Source: an uncultured Saprospirales bacterium
GTDB lineage: Bacteria > Bacteroidota > Bacteroidia > Chitinophagales > Saprospiraceae
NCBI GenBank assembly: GCA_937864265.1
Contig: CALMIR010000076.1
Location: 1-50,703 of the forward strand
DNA: 50,703 bases
Direction: 5' to 3'
Both the position numbers and the translations under genes were made by a program. Under the pieces are notes generated by a model. The model did no database searches. It had not been told where the DNA came from and was given only the letters and a program-made list of their open reading frames with translations. Numbering within the stretch: the stretch's first letter is position 1; each line of letters starts with the position of its first letter. Below, one piece after another: positions 7,227 through 14,751 of the stretch.

Positions 7227-8243
7227 TCAGCCCCAGATTTTTGTGACCTTATCATCCACTTCGATTTTGTTCTTCTCCAGGTCGTTGTAAAACTTTTCCA
7301 ACTGCTGTAACATGTCTTTCTTCGCCTTGTCATCTATTAAAGGCGTTTTCCGGATGATATCCAACAATGAATTTTTTTGATTCAAAAACAAGGCTCGGCA
7401 TGATTCAAAATCCTCCTTGGGCACTTCTACACCCATATAGATACGCTGGAAGAAGTTTTTCTGGCCAATATTATCGTTGGGTATGGCGTAAGGACTGCCT
7501 ACCAGGGTCGCAAAATCAAAGTCGTAAGGCACCGTATAGAATTTAGAACCGTCCTGGCTTTTCAAAATTTTCACGTTGCGCTGCATAAAAACCGACCAAT
7601 CGGTATTGCCAATCATGTATTGAAACAAAGCCAAACGAGCGACATCCTTTGGGGCAAAAGCGCTGTCGGTCATGCCAAAACAATCATCGCATTCTTCAGC
7701 GTTGATCCGGTAAGCCAAGGCATCCGTATCTTCTATCAGAAAAGCATAACTGGTCAGGGTGCGGTCGCTCTGCGTGTCGCGGTAGGTAACCTGAATCAAT
7801 CGGGTGCGGAAACTTTCCGGCGTGAGTGTTTGATACAACTGGTAGGTCAAAAATTCGCGCATCACCAAATCGGCGTCCACCTCACTGTTCAAACAGTGCG
7901 TCACCATTTTCAGGTCGTCAAAAGGCAAAAGCCCTTCGGCTTCCAGCTCCTTTTTAGAGAAATCGAGTTTGAGCGGTGGAAAGTCGCAAATCCGACGTCG
8001 GTAGTTGCCTCTGATACTGACTTGTACATTCCAGCTTTTTACTTGGCCGGATTGGCTGATAAAGTGGACACTGCCTGCGGTTTTTTCTTCTGTAAACTTA
8101 TTCTTTTCCAGGAAGTCTAAATCGACCCAGAACTCCACTTCGGGCACGCCGCTCGGATTGAGCAAATCTAAAACGGTGTTTTTCCCTGTTGCAGTTGTCC
8201 AAAAACTGGTCAGGAAAAACAAACCAACAAACAAATTTTTCAT
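7227..8243 (-). CDS. Exported CotH-like (kinase-fold related) protein
   Basis: I start this gene at the ATG at 8243, which gives a clean signal peptide (MKNLFVGLFFLTSFWTTATG). An ATG 14 codons earlier would bury it. The 338-residue product contains RGNYRR, PPLKLDFSKKE, FQYMIGNTDWSVFMQRNVKIL and TVPYDFDFA. The G-N-T-D-W and P-Y-D-F-D blocks recall the catalytic and metal-binding regions of CotH-family protein kinases, and the early RGN...PPL-K-x-F segment also fits that group. The assignment is by motif memory, so a Ser/Thr phosphorylation activity outside the cytoplasm is only a hypothesis. It has no obvious operon partner. Confidence 0.5.
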   Translation of the reverse strand: MKNLFVGLFFLTSFWTTATGKNTVLDLLNPSGVPEVEFWVDLDFLEKNKFTEEKTAGSVHFISQSGQVKSWNVQVSIRGNYRRRICDFPPLKLDFSKKELEAEGLLPFDDLKMVTHCLNSEVDADLVMREFLTYQLYQTLTPESFRTRLIQVTYRDTQSDRTLTSYAFLIEDTDALAYRINAEECDDCFGMTDSAFAPKDVARLALFQYMIGNTDWSVFMQRNVKILKSQDGSKFYTVPYDFDFATLVGSPYAIPNDNIGQKNFFQRIYMGVEVPKEDFESCRALFLNQKNSLLDIIRKTPLIDDKAKKDMLQQLEKFYNDLEKNKIEVDDKVTKIWG

Positions 8244-8471
8244 ATTTCGGGTGATATTGATAACGGGTTTAGGGCTAGGTATCATTTTTTTTCTTAAAGA
8301 TGCAAAAAAGAGGGCTTAGCCCCCAAACTTTTTGGACTGAAATAGCAAAAACACCGCATGAAAGGCATTTTTTTCAATTTTCCTTAGGGGGAGGGCGGAA
8401 AAATATTCATCCAGAAGTATATATCTTTACAAATTCGATAACCCTCAATTTCAAGAGTAAGCATCAGGCCT

Positions 8472-9425
8472 ATGGAAAAGCCCACCTTTACGTTGGAGCA
8501 AATTTTGAACATGGAATTGCCGCCTCTTATTATTTATGCGGCCCCTTTTATGATCAGTTGTGTATTTTTAGAGTACTACCTCCGCAACAGGGAGCAGATG
8601 GAACACTACGATAAAAAAGATGCTTTTGCTGGAGCACTAGTCGGTATCGGCAACCTGATTTCCACCGCTCTTTTAAAAACCATCACTTTTGGGACTATTT
8701 TGGTTGTTTATAATATGGTACCCTGGTATGTGCCGATCAACTGGTGGACTTCCATTCTTTGCCTGCTTGCCCTAGATTTTTGTAGCTATTGGGCACACCG
8801 CATTTCACATGTACAGCGTTTCTGGTGGTCCACCCATGTTACCCACCATTCCTCTGAGCAATATAATTTTACCGTCGCTTTTCGCTTGTCCTGGATTCAG
8901 CATTTGAAAATTATTTTTTTTCTACCCACCGCTTTTGCCGGCTTCCATCCGGTGGTGTTCTTTATCTGTCATCAGATAGAAGTATTGTATCAGTTTTGGT
9001 TGCATACGGAACTGATCAAAAAAATGCCAAAACCGATCGAATACTTTTTTGTCACCCCTTCCCACCACCGGGTACACCACGGTAAGAATGACAAATACCT
9101 AGATAAAAACTTTGGTGCCATATTTATCATTTGGGATCGGCTATTCGGCACTTTTGAACAGGAAGTAGAAACGCCGAATTACGGTATTCTCAAACCCGTT
9201 GGTTCCTACAATCCAGTGTATCTCGTTTTCCACGAAGCACTCGACATTCTGCGCGATATGAAGCAATACCCCTCTCTTAAAGCTTGGTGGCTCATTCTAT
9301 TTGGCAGCCCTAGCCTCACGCTCGACAAATCGGCCTACGCCAATGCTATGGGCAAGCGCTGGCAGGCCAGGCAGCGGAGGAAGGAAGCTTTAGGGGTCAA
9401 AGCGGCTGGAGAAGTGTCGGTGTGA
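8472..9425 (+). CDS. Fatty acid hydroxylase / sterol desaturase family membrane protein
   Basis: The 317-residue integral membrane protein has the three-part histidine signature of the di-iron fatty acid hydroxylase superfamily: HRISH (109-113), HVTHH (122-126) and HHRVHH (198-203), with further His at 167 and 178 between them. About four hydrophobic segments precede and separate these boxes. Family members hydroxylate or desaturate lipids such as fatty acids, sterols or carotenoids. The substrate cannot be told from sequence. The final 40 residues are basic and cytoplasmic. It appears to be a single-gene unit. Confidence 0.88.
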   Translation: MEKPTFTLEQILNMELPPLIIYAAPFMISCVFLEYYLRNREQMEHYDKKDAFAGALVGIGNLISTALLKTITFGTILVVYNMVPWYVPINWWTSILCLLALDFCSYWAHRISHVQRFWWSTHVTHHSSEQYNFTVAFRLSWIQHLKIIFFLPTAFAGFHPVVFFICHQIEVLYQFWLHTELIKKMPKPIEYFFVTPSHHRVHHGKNDKYLDKNFGAIFIIWDRLFGTFEQEVETPNYGILKPVGSYNPVYLVFHEALDILRDMKQYPSLKAWWLILFGSPSLTLDKSAYANAMGKRWQARQRRKEALGVKAAGEVSV

Positions 9426-9452
9426 CTTCGAATCACGCCGAGACTTTACTAC

Positions 9453-9547
9453 TTTGGAGCGAAAAGTCTTTGTTTTTTAGTAGTTTTCGCTTGGGCGAAA
9501 ATGAATTTGGAGCGAAAACTATTTTTGAATGACTACTTTTCGCCCGG
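9453..9547. repeat. Cluster of GCGAAAA/TTTTCGC repeats before the ATPase gene
   Basis: The 13-mer TTTGGAGCGAAAA occurs at 9453-9465 and 9506-9518. Between them TTTTCGC-TTGG-GCGAAAA (9484-9501) forms a hairpin, and a further ACTACTTTTCGCC follows near 9531. The cluster fills most of the intergenic space. It may be an operator or a decayed repeat. Confidence 0.5.
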
Positions 9548-9597
9548 AATCGTATTATATTCACCTCGAAAAATATCTTCCTCATCAAGTTTAAGAG

Positions 9598-11034
9598 GTG
9601 TCTGTTCCATTAATTGGCCGAGAAGCGGAGAAGCAAATCCTATATGAAGCCTTGCAATCGCAGGAAGCAGAAATGGTAGCAGTGGTTGGTCGTCGGCGTG
9701 TAGGTAAAACCTTTTTGATAAAAACAGTTTATAAACATCAAATTGTTTTCAGCATATCTGGCGAGCTCAACGCTCCACTAAAAGAGCAATTAGAACGGTT
9801 TTCTTACACGATCAAGGAATATGCAGGTGCTGCACTGCCACTTAGTGTACCACAAAACTGGCAGCAGGCTTTCATGCTGCTCATCGAGTATTTGAAAACA
9901 CAGGACTTCACAGAAAAAAAAGTCGTGCTTTTAGATGAATTACCCTGGTTGACATCCAATGATTCAGGCTTTTTGAGGGGGCTGAGCTTTTTTTGGAATA
10001 GTTGGGCGGTGAATCAAAATATCGTGGTAGTGGTATGTGGCTCAGCTGCTTCCTGGATGATTCAAAATTTAGTGCACCATAAAGGGGGACTACACAACCG
10101 CATTACCAAGCGAATATTCCTCAAACCTTTTACACTCGCCGAAACACAGCAGTTTTTTCAAAACAAAGGCTTCGTGTTTAATCATAAGGAAATAGTAGAA
10201 CTCTACATGGCATTAGGAGGTATCCCCCATTATTTAAAAGAAGTAAAAGGGGATAAAAGCATCGTTCAAAATATTGATCAGCTCTGTTTTTCTGATACGG
10301 GTTTTCTAAAAGATGCGTTTTCTAAACTCTATCACGCCCTATTCGACCGTGCTGAAAAACACATTGCCATTATCCGAGCACTTGCCAGTAGTAAACAGGG
10401 ATTGCCCCGTCATAAAATTGTCGAATGGAGCAAAATACCGGAAAATGGCAATACTAGTAAAGTACTCGAAGAATTAGAACAATCTGGATTCATTACTTCT
10501 TACTTCCCATTTGGCAAGCTTAAAAAAAATAAGCTTTACCGACTGACAGATGAGTATTCCTTATTTTATCTGCAATTTATCGAAAACAAAATACACGTAG
10601 GCAGTGGTACCTGGCATCATTTGAGCCAAACCCAGGAATACAAAACCTGGAGCGGCTATGCTTTTGAGAGCATTTGCCTCAAGCATATTGCTTCTATTAA
10701 AAAAGCTCTGGGAATCAGCGGTGTATATTCACTTTCTTCTTCTTTTTACCAAAAAGCGACACTTGACCAACTGGGTGTACAAATAGACCTATTGTTGGAG
10801 AGAGCGGATCAAATCATACAGGTTTTTGAGATCAAATTTTGTAATGGTATTTTCTTCCTCACAAAAGAAACAGCCGAAAGCTTGCAACGAAAGCTCCGGG
10901 CGTTTACAGAAGTGACCAAAACCCGAAAACGCTTATCCCTGACGCTCATTACCACTTATGGTCTGAAGCAAAGTATGTACAGCTCTGGCCTGGTAGAACA
11001 CGTTTTAACACTAGATGATTTATTTCTGGCCTGA
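9598..11034 (+). CDS. AAA ATPase with C-terminal PD-(D/E)XK-like domain (archaeal-ATPase/DUF234 type)
   Basis: The 478-residue protein opens with IGREAEKQIL, has Walker A VGRRRVGKT (about 30-38) and Walker B KVVLLDELPWL, and continues through an archaeal-ATPase-type (STAND/AAA) core containing GLHNRITKRIFLKPFTLAE. A winged-helix region follows. Near the C-terminus, QIDLLLERADQIIQVFEIKF supplies the D...ExK pattern of the DUF234 nuclease-like fold. The GTG at 9598 is the only reasonable start: a stop codon lies two codons upstream and the first ATG would cut close to Walker A. Such genes are common, often mobile and frequently carried in multiple copies in Bacteroidota. Their cellular role is unclear, with toxin-like or defence activity suspected. 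Confidence 0.85.
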   Translation: MSVPLIGREAEKQILYEALQSQEAEMVAVVGRRRVGKTFLIKTVYKHQIVFSISGELNAPLKEQLERFSYTIKEYAGAALPLSVPQNWQQAFMLLIEYLKTQDFTEKKVVLLDELPWLTSNDSGFLRGLSFFWNSWAVNQNIVVVVCGSAASWMIQNLVHHKGGLHNRITKRIFLKPFTLAETQQFFQNKGFVFNHKEIVELYMALGGIPHYLKEVKGDKSIVQNIDQLCFSDTGFLKDAFSKLYHALFDRAEKHIAIIRALASSKQGLPRHKIVEWSKIPENGNTSKVLEELEQSGFITSYFPFGKLKKNKLYRLTDEYSLFYLQFIENKIHVGSGTWHHLSQTQEYKTWSGYAFESICLKHIASIKKALGISGVYSLSSSFYQKATLDQLGVQIDLLLERADQIIQVFEIKFCNGIFFLTKETAESLQRKLRAFTEVTKTRKRLSLTLITTYGLKQSMYSSGLVEHVLTLDDLFLA

Positions 11035-11049
11035 GTAAATAGGAACACC

Positions 11050-11595
11050 ATGAATCGAACTACCCTATCAAAACAAACCCATTTTCACTACTATGCTTTT
11101 GCCGATTTCATAGCGTCCTTGTCCGATGATGCTTTCTTGTATGCCCCGGTAGCCAAGTGGAGCGCGGGGCAACAACTCGAACACTTGATACGCAGCATTT
11201 CACCTTTGATATTGGCGCTGCGATTGCCAAAATGGGTGCTTATTTTACTGTTTGGAAAACCAAACCGCCCCGGCAGATCGTATGTTCAGTTGGTGGGAAA
11301 ATACACCAGTAAGCTCCATGCAGGAGGCCGAGCAAGTGGAAGGTATATTCCAAGGGAAATTCATCTCCGTCAAAAAGAAAGGCTTATTAAGGTGCTGAAG
11401 CAAAAAACGGATCTATTGACCCGTGTCCTGCATCGCTTTTCTGAAAAAGAATTGGATGAGTTGCTGCTGCCCCATCCTTTGCTGGGAAAACTGACGCTGA
11501 GAGAAATGATGTATTTTACGATATACCATGTGCAGCACCACCTGGAATTGACCCAAAAGTACTTGGGCGAGAAGCAAAATAAGGAGGCATACTAA
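11050..11595 (+). CDS. DinB-like four-helix metalloprotein
   Basis: The 181-residue product fits the DinB/YfiT-like fold: an N-terminal helix, KWSAGQQLEHLIRSISPL with the first conserved His, a middle segment LFGKPNRPGRSYVQLVGKYTSKLHAGGRAS, and the closing TIYHVQHH whose His residues complete the usual three-His metal site. Family members include thiol-dependent S-transferases and DNA-damage-induced proteins of unknown activity. It follows the AAA ATPase by 15 bp on the same strand and may be co-transcribed, though the pairing is probably incidental. Confidence 0.8.
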   Translation: MNRTTLSKQTHFHYYAFADFIASLSDDAFLYAPVAKWSAGQQLEHLIRSISPLILALRLPKWVLILLFGKPNRPGRSYVQLVGKYTSKLHAGGRASGRYIPREIHLRQKERLIKVLKQKTDLLTRVLHRFSEKELDELLLPHPLLGKLTLREMMYFTIYHVQHHLELTQKYLGEKQNKEAY

Positions 11596-11677
11596 TACAA
11601 CGGGAGTTAATGACGCGTATCTGGCGATGACTTCGTAGTTAGATTCAATCCGGAGTTTTCCCAACTTACATTAAAGC

Positions 11678-12280
11678 TCAATCAGTTGCCCACCTAGTCC
11701 AATCTTCTGGCGTGTCTAAATCCACGGCAGCGTCTGGTAAAGTCACAAAAGAAAATTGAGTTCGATGGGCTTCGATGAGCGCTTTGGCGCCTTTATCCCC
11801 CTGGAGTTCCAGCAGTTTATTAAAAAAGGTGCTTTTAAAAAAAGCGGGTACCCCTACTTGATTGTCATAAACCGTAGCTGCGCCTGAGGTGTCTTCTTCG
11901 GTAGCTGTTACTAAATCCTGAAGGTGTCGTGCATTGACCAATGGCTGATCGGCCAGTGTTATCAGGCATTGGCTGCATTGAGGCCACAATGCCAGCACCC
12001 ATTTCAAACCGACCCGAATGGAGCTGCCCATGCCTTCCGCCCACCCCGGATGATGGAGGATGGTGAAATCGCCTTTTTCCCCCTTGAGTTGCTCCCCAAT
12101 ATGTTCCGCTTCGTGACCCAGCACGACAAAAACAGGGCCTAGTTCGCTATCAATTGCCGTATCTACTGCATGCTGGAGCAGTGTCTTTCCCTTATATGGG
12201 AGCAATTGTTTGAGTTGCCCCATGCGGCTGGAATTGCCCGCCGCTAAAATGATGATGGCTGTGTAAGTCATTTTCTTCAA
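11678..12280 (-). CDS. MobA/MocA-like nucleotidyltransferase
   Basis: The 200-residue protein has the NTP-transferase signature IILAAGNSSRMGQLKQLL (10-27), a central CLITLADQPLVN with the metal-binding Asp, GVPAFF, and the ending LPDAAVDLDTPEDW. This pattern is shared by MocA (CTP:molybdopterin cytidylyltransferase) and MobA-like enzymes. No xanthine dehydrogenase, molybdenum-cofactor or isoprenoid gene is nearby to fix the substrate, so only the nucleotidyltransferase class is claimed. It is divergent from the DUF2279 gene, with 31 bp between the start codons. Confidence 0.8.
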   Translation of the reverse strand: MKKMTYTAIIILAAGNSSRMGQLKQLLPYKGKTLLQHAVDTAIDSELGPVFVVLGHEAEHIGEQLKGEKGDFTILHHPGWAEGMGSSIRVGLKWVLALWPQCSQCLITLADQPLVNARHLQDLVTATEEDTSGAATVYDNQVGVPAFFKSTFFNKLLELQGDKGAKALIEAHRTQFSFVTLPDAAVDLDTPEDWTRWATD

Positions 12281-12299
12281 ATATCCCGAAAGATAGCCT

Positions 12300-12307
12300 T
12301 ACTTTTG
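12300..12307 (+). promoter_or_regulatory. Candidate -7 element giving a near-leaderless DUF2279 mRNA
   Basis: TACTTTTG matches TAnnTTTG and ends only four bases before the ATG at 12312. If used, the transcript would start at or beside the start codon. No clear -33 partner was found. Confidence 0.3.
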
Positions 12308-12311
12308 AAAA

Positions 12312-13304
12312 ATGAAAACGAAAGTCCTACTTACAGCTTGTTTACTGGCCTCTAGCTGCACCCTGATAGCCCAAGAGCAACAACGTCTGCCCTTTCTAGA
12401 ACCCGCCGATACCTTGCACAAAGGCCGCTTCTGGACAACAGTTGGAACAGGGACAGTCATATACGCCAGCTTTTCAGTTGGGCTTTATCAGGCCTGGTAC
12501 AAAGATTACGAACTGACCCGCTTCCATACTTTCAACGATTGGGGCGAATGGCAGCACATGGACAAGGTAGGCCATGCTTTTACTGCCTACGTAGAAAGCA
12601 ATCTGAGCTTTAGCGGCGCTATGTGGACGGGCATGCGGCGGCGCAACGCGATGTGGACGGCAGCCGGAGTGGGCATGTTACTGCAAAGCACGGTAGAGTT
12701 CATGGATGGGTTTTCAGAAAAATGGGGTTTCTCCTGGGGCGATATGGCGTTCAATGCCGCCGGAGCAAGTGTGTTTGTCGCGCAGGAAATGCTGTGGCAG
12801 GATCAAAGAATCAAATTCAAGGTATCCAATACTTCTCCCGATTATGCGACGTCTCCAATATTGGCTAAAAACGGACTGAGCAGCATGAGCCTGCAACAAA
12901 GGGCAAATGAATTATATGGCAGTTCATTTGCGGAAACTTTTTTAAAAGATTACAATGGCCAAACGATATGGCTATCGGCGAATATTGCATCTTTTATCCG
13001 CGAACGCCCTATGTGGCTGCCTGCTTGGTTAAATGTTTCTGTGGGTTATGGGGCAGAAAATATGTTTGGCGGTTACAACAATCAGTGGACAGACGAGGCT
13101 GGAAATAGGTATGAATTGGACACGCAAGCTTACCCCCGTTACCAGCAGTTTTACCTGGGGCTGGATGTGGATTTAAGCCGCATTCCTACGCGCAAAAGAG
13201 GACTCCGCTTGCTTTTGGGAACACTCAATTGGATCAAGATCCCCTCCCCTACCCTGGAATGGAATACCAATGGGCAATGGAGGTTTCATGCGCTGAGGTG
13301 GTAA
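12312..13304 (+). CDS. DUF2279 (YfiM-like) exported protein
   Basis: The 330-residue product has a signal peptide (MKTKVLLTACLLASSCTLIAQ) and the DUF2279 core: YQAWYKDYELTRFHTFNDW, then QHMDKVGHAFTAYV, WTAAGVGMLLQSTVEFMDGF and GFSWGDMAFNAAGA. The conserved D-K-x-x-H and E-x-x-D-G-F motifs are intact. The C-terminal half (about 200-330) looks beta-rich and aromatic, as in an outer-membrane-associated domain. Members are predicted periplasmic or outer-membrane proteins of unknown function. The gene is monocistronic and convergent with the PD-(D/E)XK gene downstream. Confidence 0.8.
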   Translation: MKTKVLLTACLLASSCTLIAQEQQRLPFLEPADTLHKGRFWTTVGTGTVIYASFSVGLYQAWYKDYELTRFHTFNDWGEWQHMDKVGHAFTAYVESNLSFSGAMWTGMRRRNAMWTAAGVGMLLQSTVEFMDGFSEKWGFSWGDMAFNAAGASVFVAQEMLWQDQRIKFKVSNTSPDYATSPILAKNGLSSMSLQQRANELYGSSFAETFLKDYNGQTIWLSANIASFIRERPMWLPAWLNVSVGYGAENMFGGYNNQWTDEAGNRYELDTQAYPRYQQFYLGLDVDLSRIPTRKRGLRLLLGTLNWIKIPSPTLEWNTNGQWRFHALRW

Positions 13305-13337
13305 CAGACGCAACTAATTTGAGTAAAAACATGAATT

Positions 13338-14576
13338 TTACAAGGCGTGTATTTGTTCTTCGGTAAGCCCGGTTTGCTGTTTTATGTCTTCCAGCGGAAC
13401 GCCGCGCTCTTTCAACATTTTGGCCATCGCTAAAATAAGCTGATCTTTTTGAATGCTTATTTTTCTTTCTTGCTCCAGTTGCTCAGAAGTCTTTTCCAGT
13501 TGTTCGGAAGTCTTTTCCAGTTGCTCGGAAGTCTTTTCCAGTTGCTCGGAAGCTTTTTCTAATTGCTCGGAAGTCTTTTCCAGTTGCTCGGAAGTCTTTT
13601 CTAATTGCTCGGAAGCTTTTTCTAATTGCTCGGAAGTTTTCTCCAGTTCTTCAGAAGTCTTCTCCAATTCATATTGCGCTTTGCCCCATTCCCCTTTGAA
13701 GAAAGCAATCTTATTGTCGCGTTCTATCAGGGCTTTTAAATACTCATCTTCCGCAAACATTTGTTCTTCCAAATCCGGATTTTGGCTGTCTGCAGCCTCT
13801 AATCGTCGGATAACCCGCTCCAAAAATCCAGGGAAAAACTTGCGTATGAGCCGCAGGCGGTGTTCGTTACTTTTAACTTTAGAGTTTTGGTCAAAAAGCT
13901 TGAGCAATGCAAAAAGTTTGCGCTTATATTCGTCATGCTGATAGTCTTGCTCTTCAATGTAGGTTATATTGGGCAATTGAACCACTAGAATATCATAGCT
14001 AAGGTGTTGGATGAAATCAACATTACTTTCTAGTGTTCTATTCTTAAACACGCCCTGTGTAACCCTATTGGTGCGAATGAGCAAGTCATTTACTTCTTTT
14101 TCGATTCTAAAATTTAGGATAAAAATCGGGAACAACCGTATTGGCCGTTCTACGATCTTAATGGCTTGCGTTTCTACATCAGTAACTTCCGCGTGGTGTT
14201 TACGCTGAAAATTTTTGCTCAAGTAGCGTTTGAATCGGAAAATATCGTCGGGTTCACTGGCCTTTTGCAGCTCAATCATGACAAGCTCTTCTTTGCCATC
14301 CGGCAACTCGATAACGGCCGTGAAGTCCAAATGAAAGAGGCGTATTTCGTCGCTGGTACGAGGATCTTCTATGGGCGTTTCTACCAACGGCAACTTTTTC
14401 TCGGTATGGGACAAGGGAGCTAATTCTAACTTTTTTATTTTCTCACCAATCAGGGTAGAAATGACGATGGTCGCGCTCTCCAAGTCCTCCATCAAATACT
14501 TGAACACTACATCATATATGGGGTTGGGTATGATGAGGTATTCACTATCTCCGGCATGGTGCTCTATCGTTTCCAA
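13338..14576 (-). CDS. Rpn/PD-(D/E)XK nuclease-family protein with heptad-repeat tail
   Basis: The core begins near YLIIPNPIYDVVFKYLMED, typical of PD-(D/E)XK nuclease-family transposase-like (Rpn-related) proteins, with the active-site pattern DFTAVIELPDGKEEL...IELQK. Residues near the C-terminus form a coiled coil of nine LEK(T/A)SE(Q/E) heptads, then a short tail ending in a Gln-Thr-Gly-Leu-Thr motif. The frame stays open up to an ATG at 14750, but that would overlap the divergent gene and lie upstream of a good -7 element. I therefore propose the TTG at 14576 (412 residues). The start is uncertain. Such proteins are abundant in Bacteroidota and may act in DNA processing or recombination. 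Confidence 0.75.
   Translation of the reverse strand: METIEHHAGDSEYLIIPNPIYDVVFKYLMEDLESATIVISTLIGEKIKKLELAPLSHTEKKLPLVETPIEDPRTSDEIRLFHLDFTAVIELPDGKEELVMIELQKASEPDDIFRFKRYLSKNFQRKHHAEVTDVETQAIKIVERPIRLFPIFILNFRIEKEVNDLLIRTNRVTQGVFKNRTLESNVDFIQHLSYDILVVQLPNITYIEEQDYQHDEYKRKLFALLKLFDQNSKVKSNEHRLRLIRKFFPGFLERVIRRLEAADSQNPDLEEQMFAEDEYLKALIERDNKIAFFKGEWGKAQYELEKTSEELEKTSEQLEKASEQLEKTSEQLEKTSEQLEKASEQLEKTSEQLEKTSEQLEKTSEQLEQERKISIQKDQLILAMAKMLKERGVPLEDIKQQTGLTEEQIHAL
13474..13670 (-). repeat. 21-bp in-frame tandem repeat (coiled-coil heptads)
   Basis: Roughly nine copies of a 21-bp unit encode LEKTSEQ-type heptads in the PD-(D/E)XK protein. Several units are near-identical in DNA (for example the CAGTTGCTCGGAAGTC core), which implies recent copy-number change by slippage in exact seven-residue steps. 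Confidence 0.9.
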
Positions 14577-14598
14577 ATAAACTGTGTTTTTTACAAAA

Positions 14599-14606
14599 CA
14601 AAAATA
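14599..14606 (-). promoter_or_regulatory. -7 element for the PD-(D/E)XK gene
   Basis: Read on the minus strand this is TATTTTTG, an exact TAnnTTTG match. A TTTG lies about 24 bp upstream (14631-14634), slightly longer than the usual spacing. It places transcription downstream of the far ATG at 14750 and favours the TTG start at 14576. Confidence 0.45.
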
Positions 14607-14751
14607 CGCTTTTTTGTGAAGCCTTTTGTACAAAAATGTCCTCCTGTTTACTGAAATCGCCTGCTTCGCATTACCAAATGAATAAAAAGAGTAATTTTTT
14701 TGCAATTTTGACTCAAAAATTATCCCCTCCAAATTCAATAATTTGAACAAG

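Noticed and set aside
7222-8324. GGGCTT(C)AGCCCC-type palindromes on both sides of the CotH-like gene
   Set aside because: The copies at 7222-7234 and 8312-8324 are short, and one overlaps the coding end. Similarity is too weak to call a transposon end.
13474-13670. Regular repeats that could suggest a CRISPR array
   Set aside because: The 21-bp units are contiguous, have no spacers and encode in-frame heptads of a coiled coil.
13338-14750. Full-length 470-codon version of the PD-(D/E)XK gene
   Set aside because: The far ATG lies beside the divergent T9SS cargo start and upstream of a good -7 element. The extra 58 residues do not match the family.
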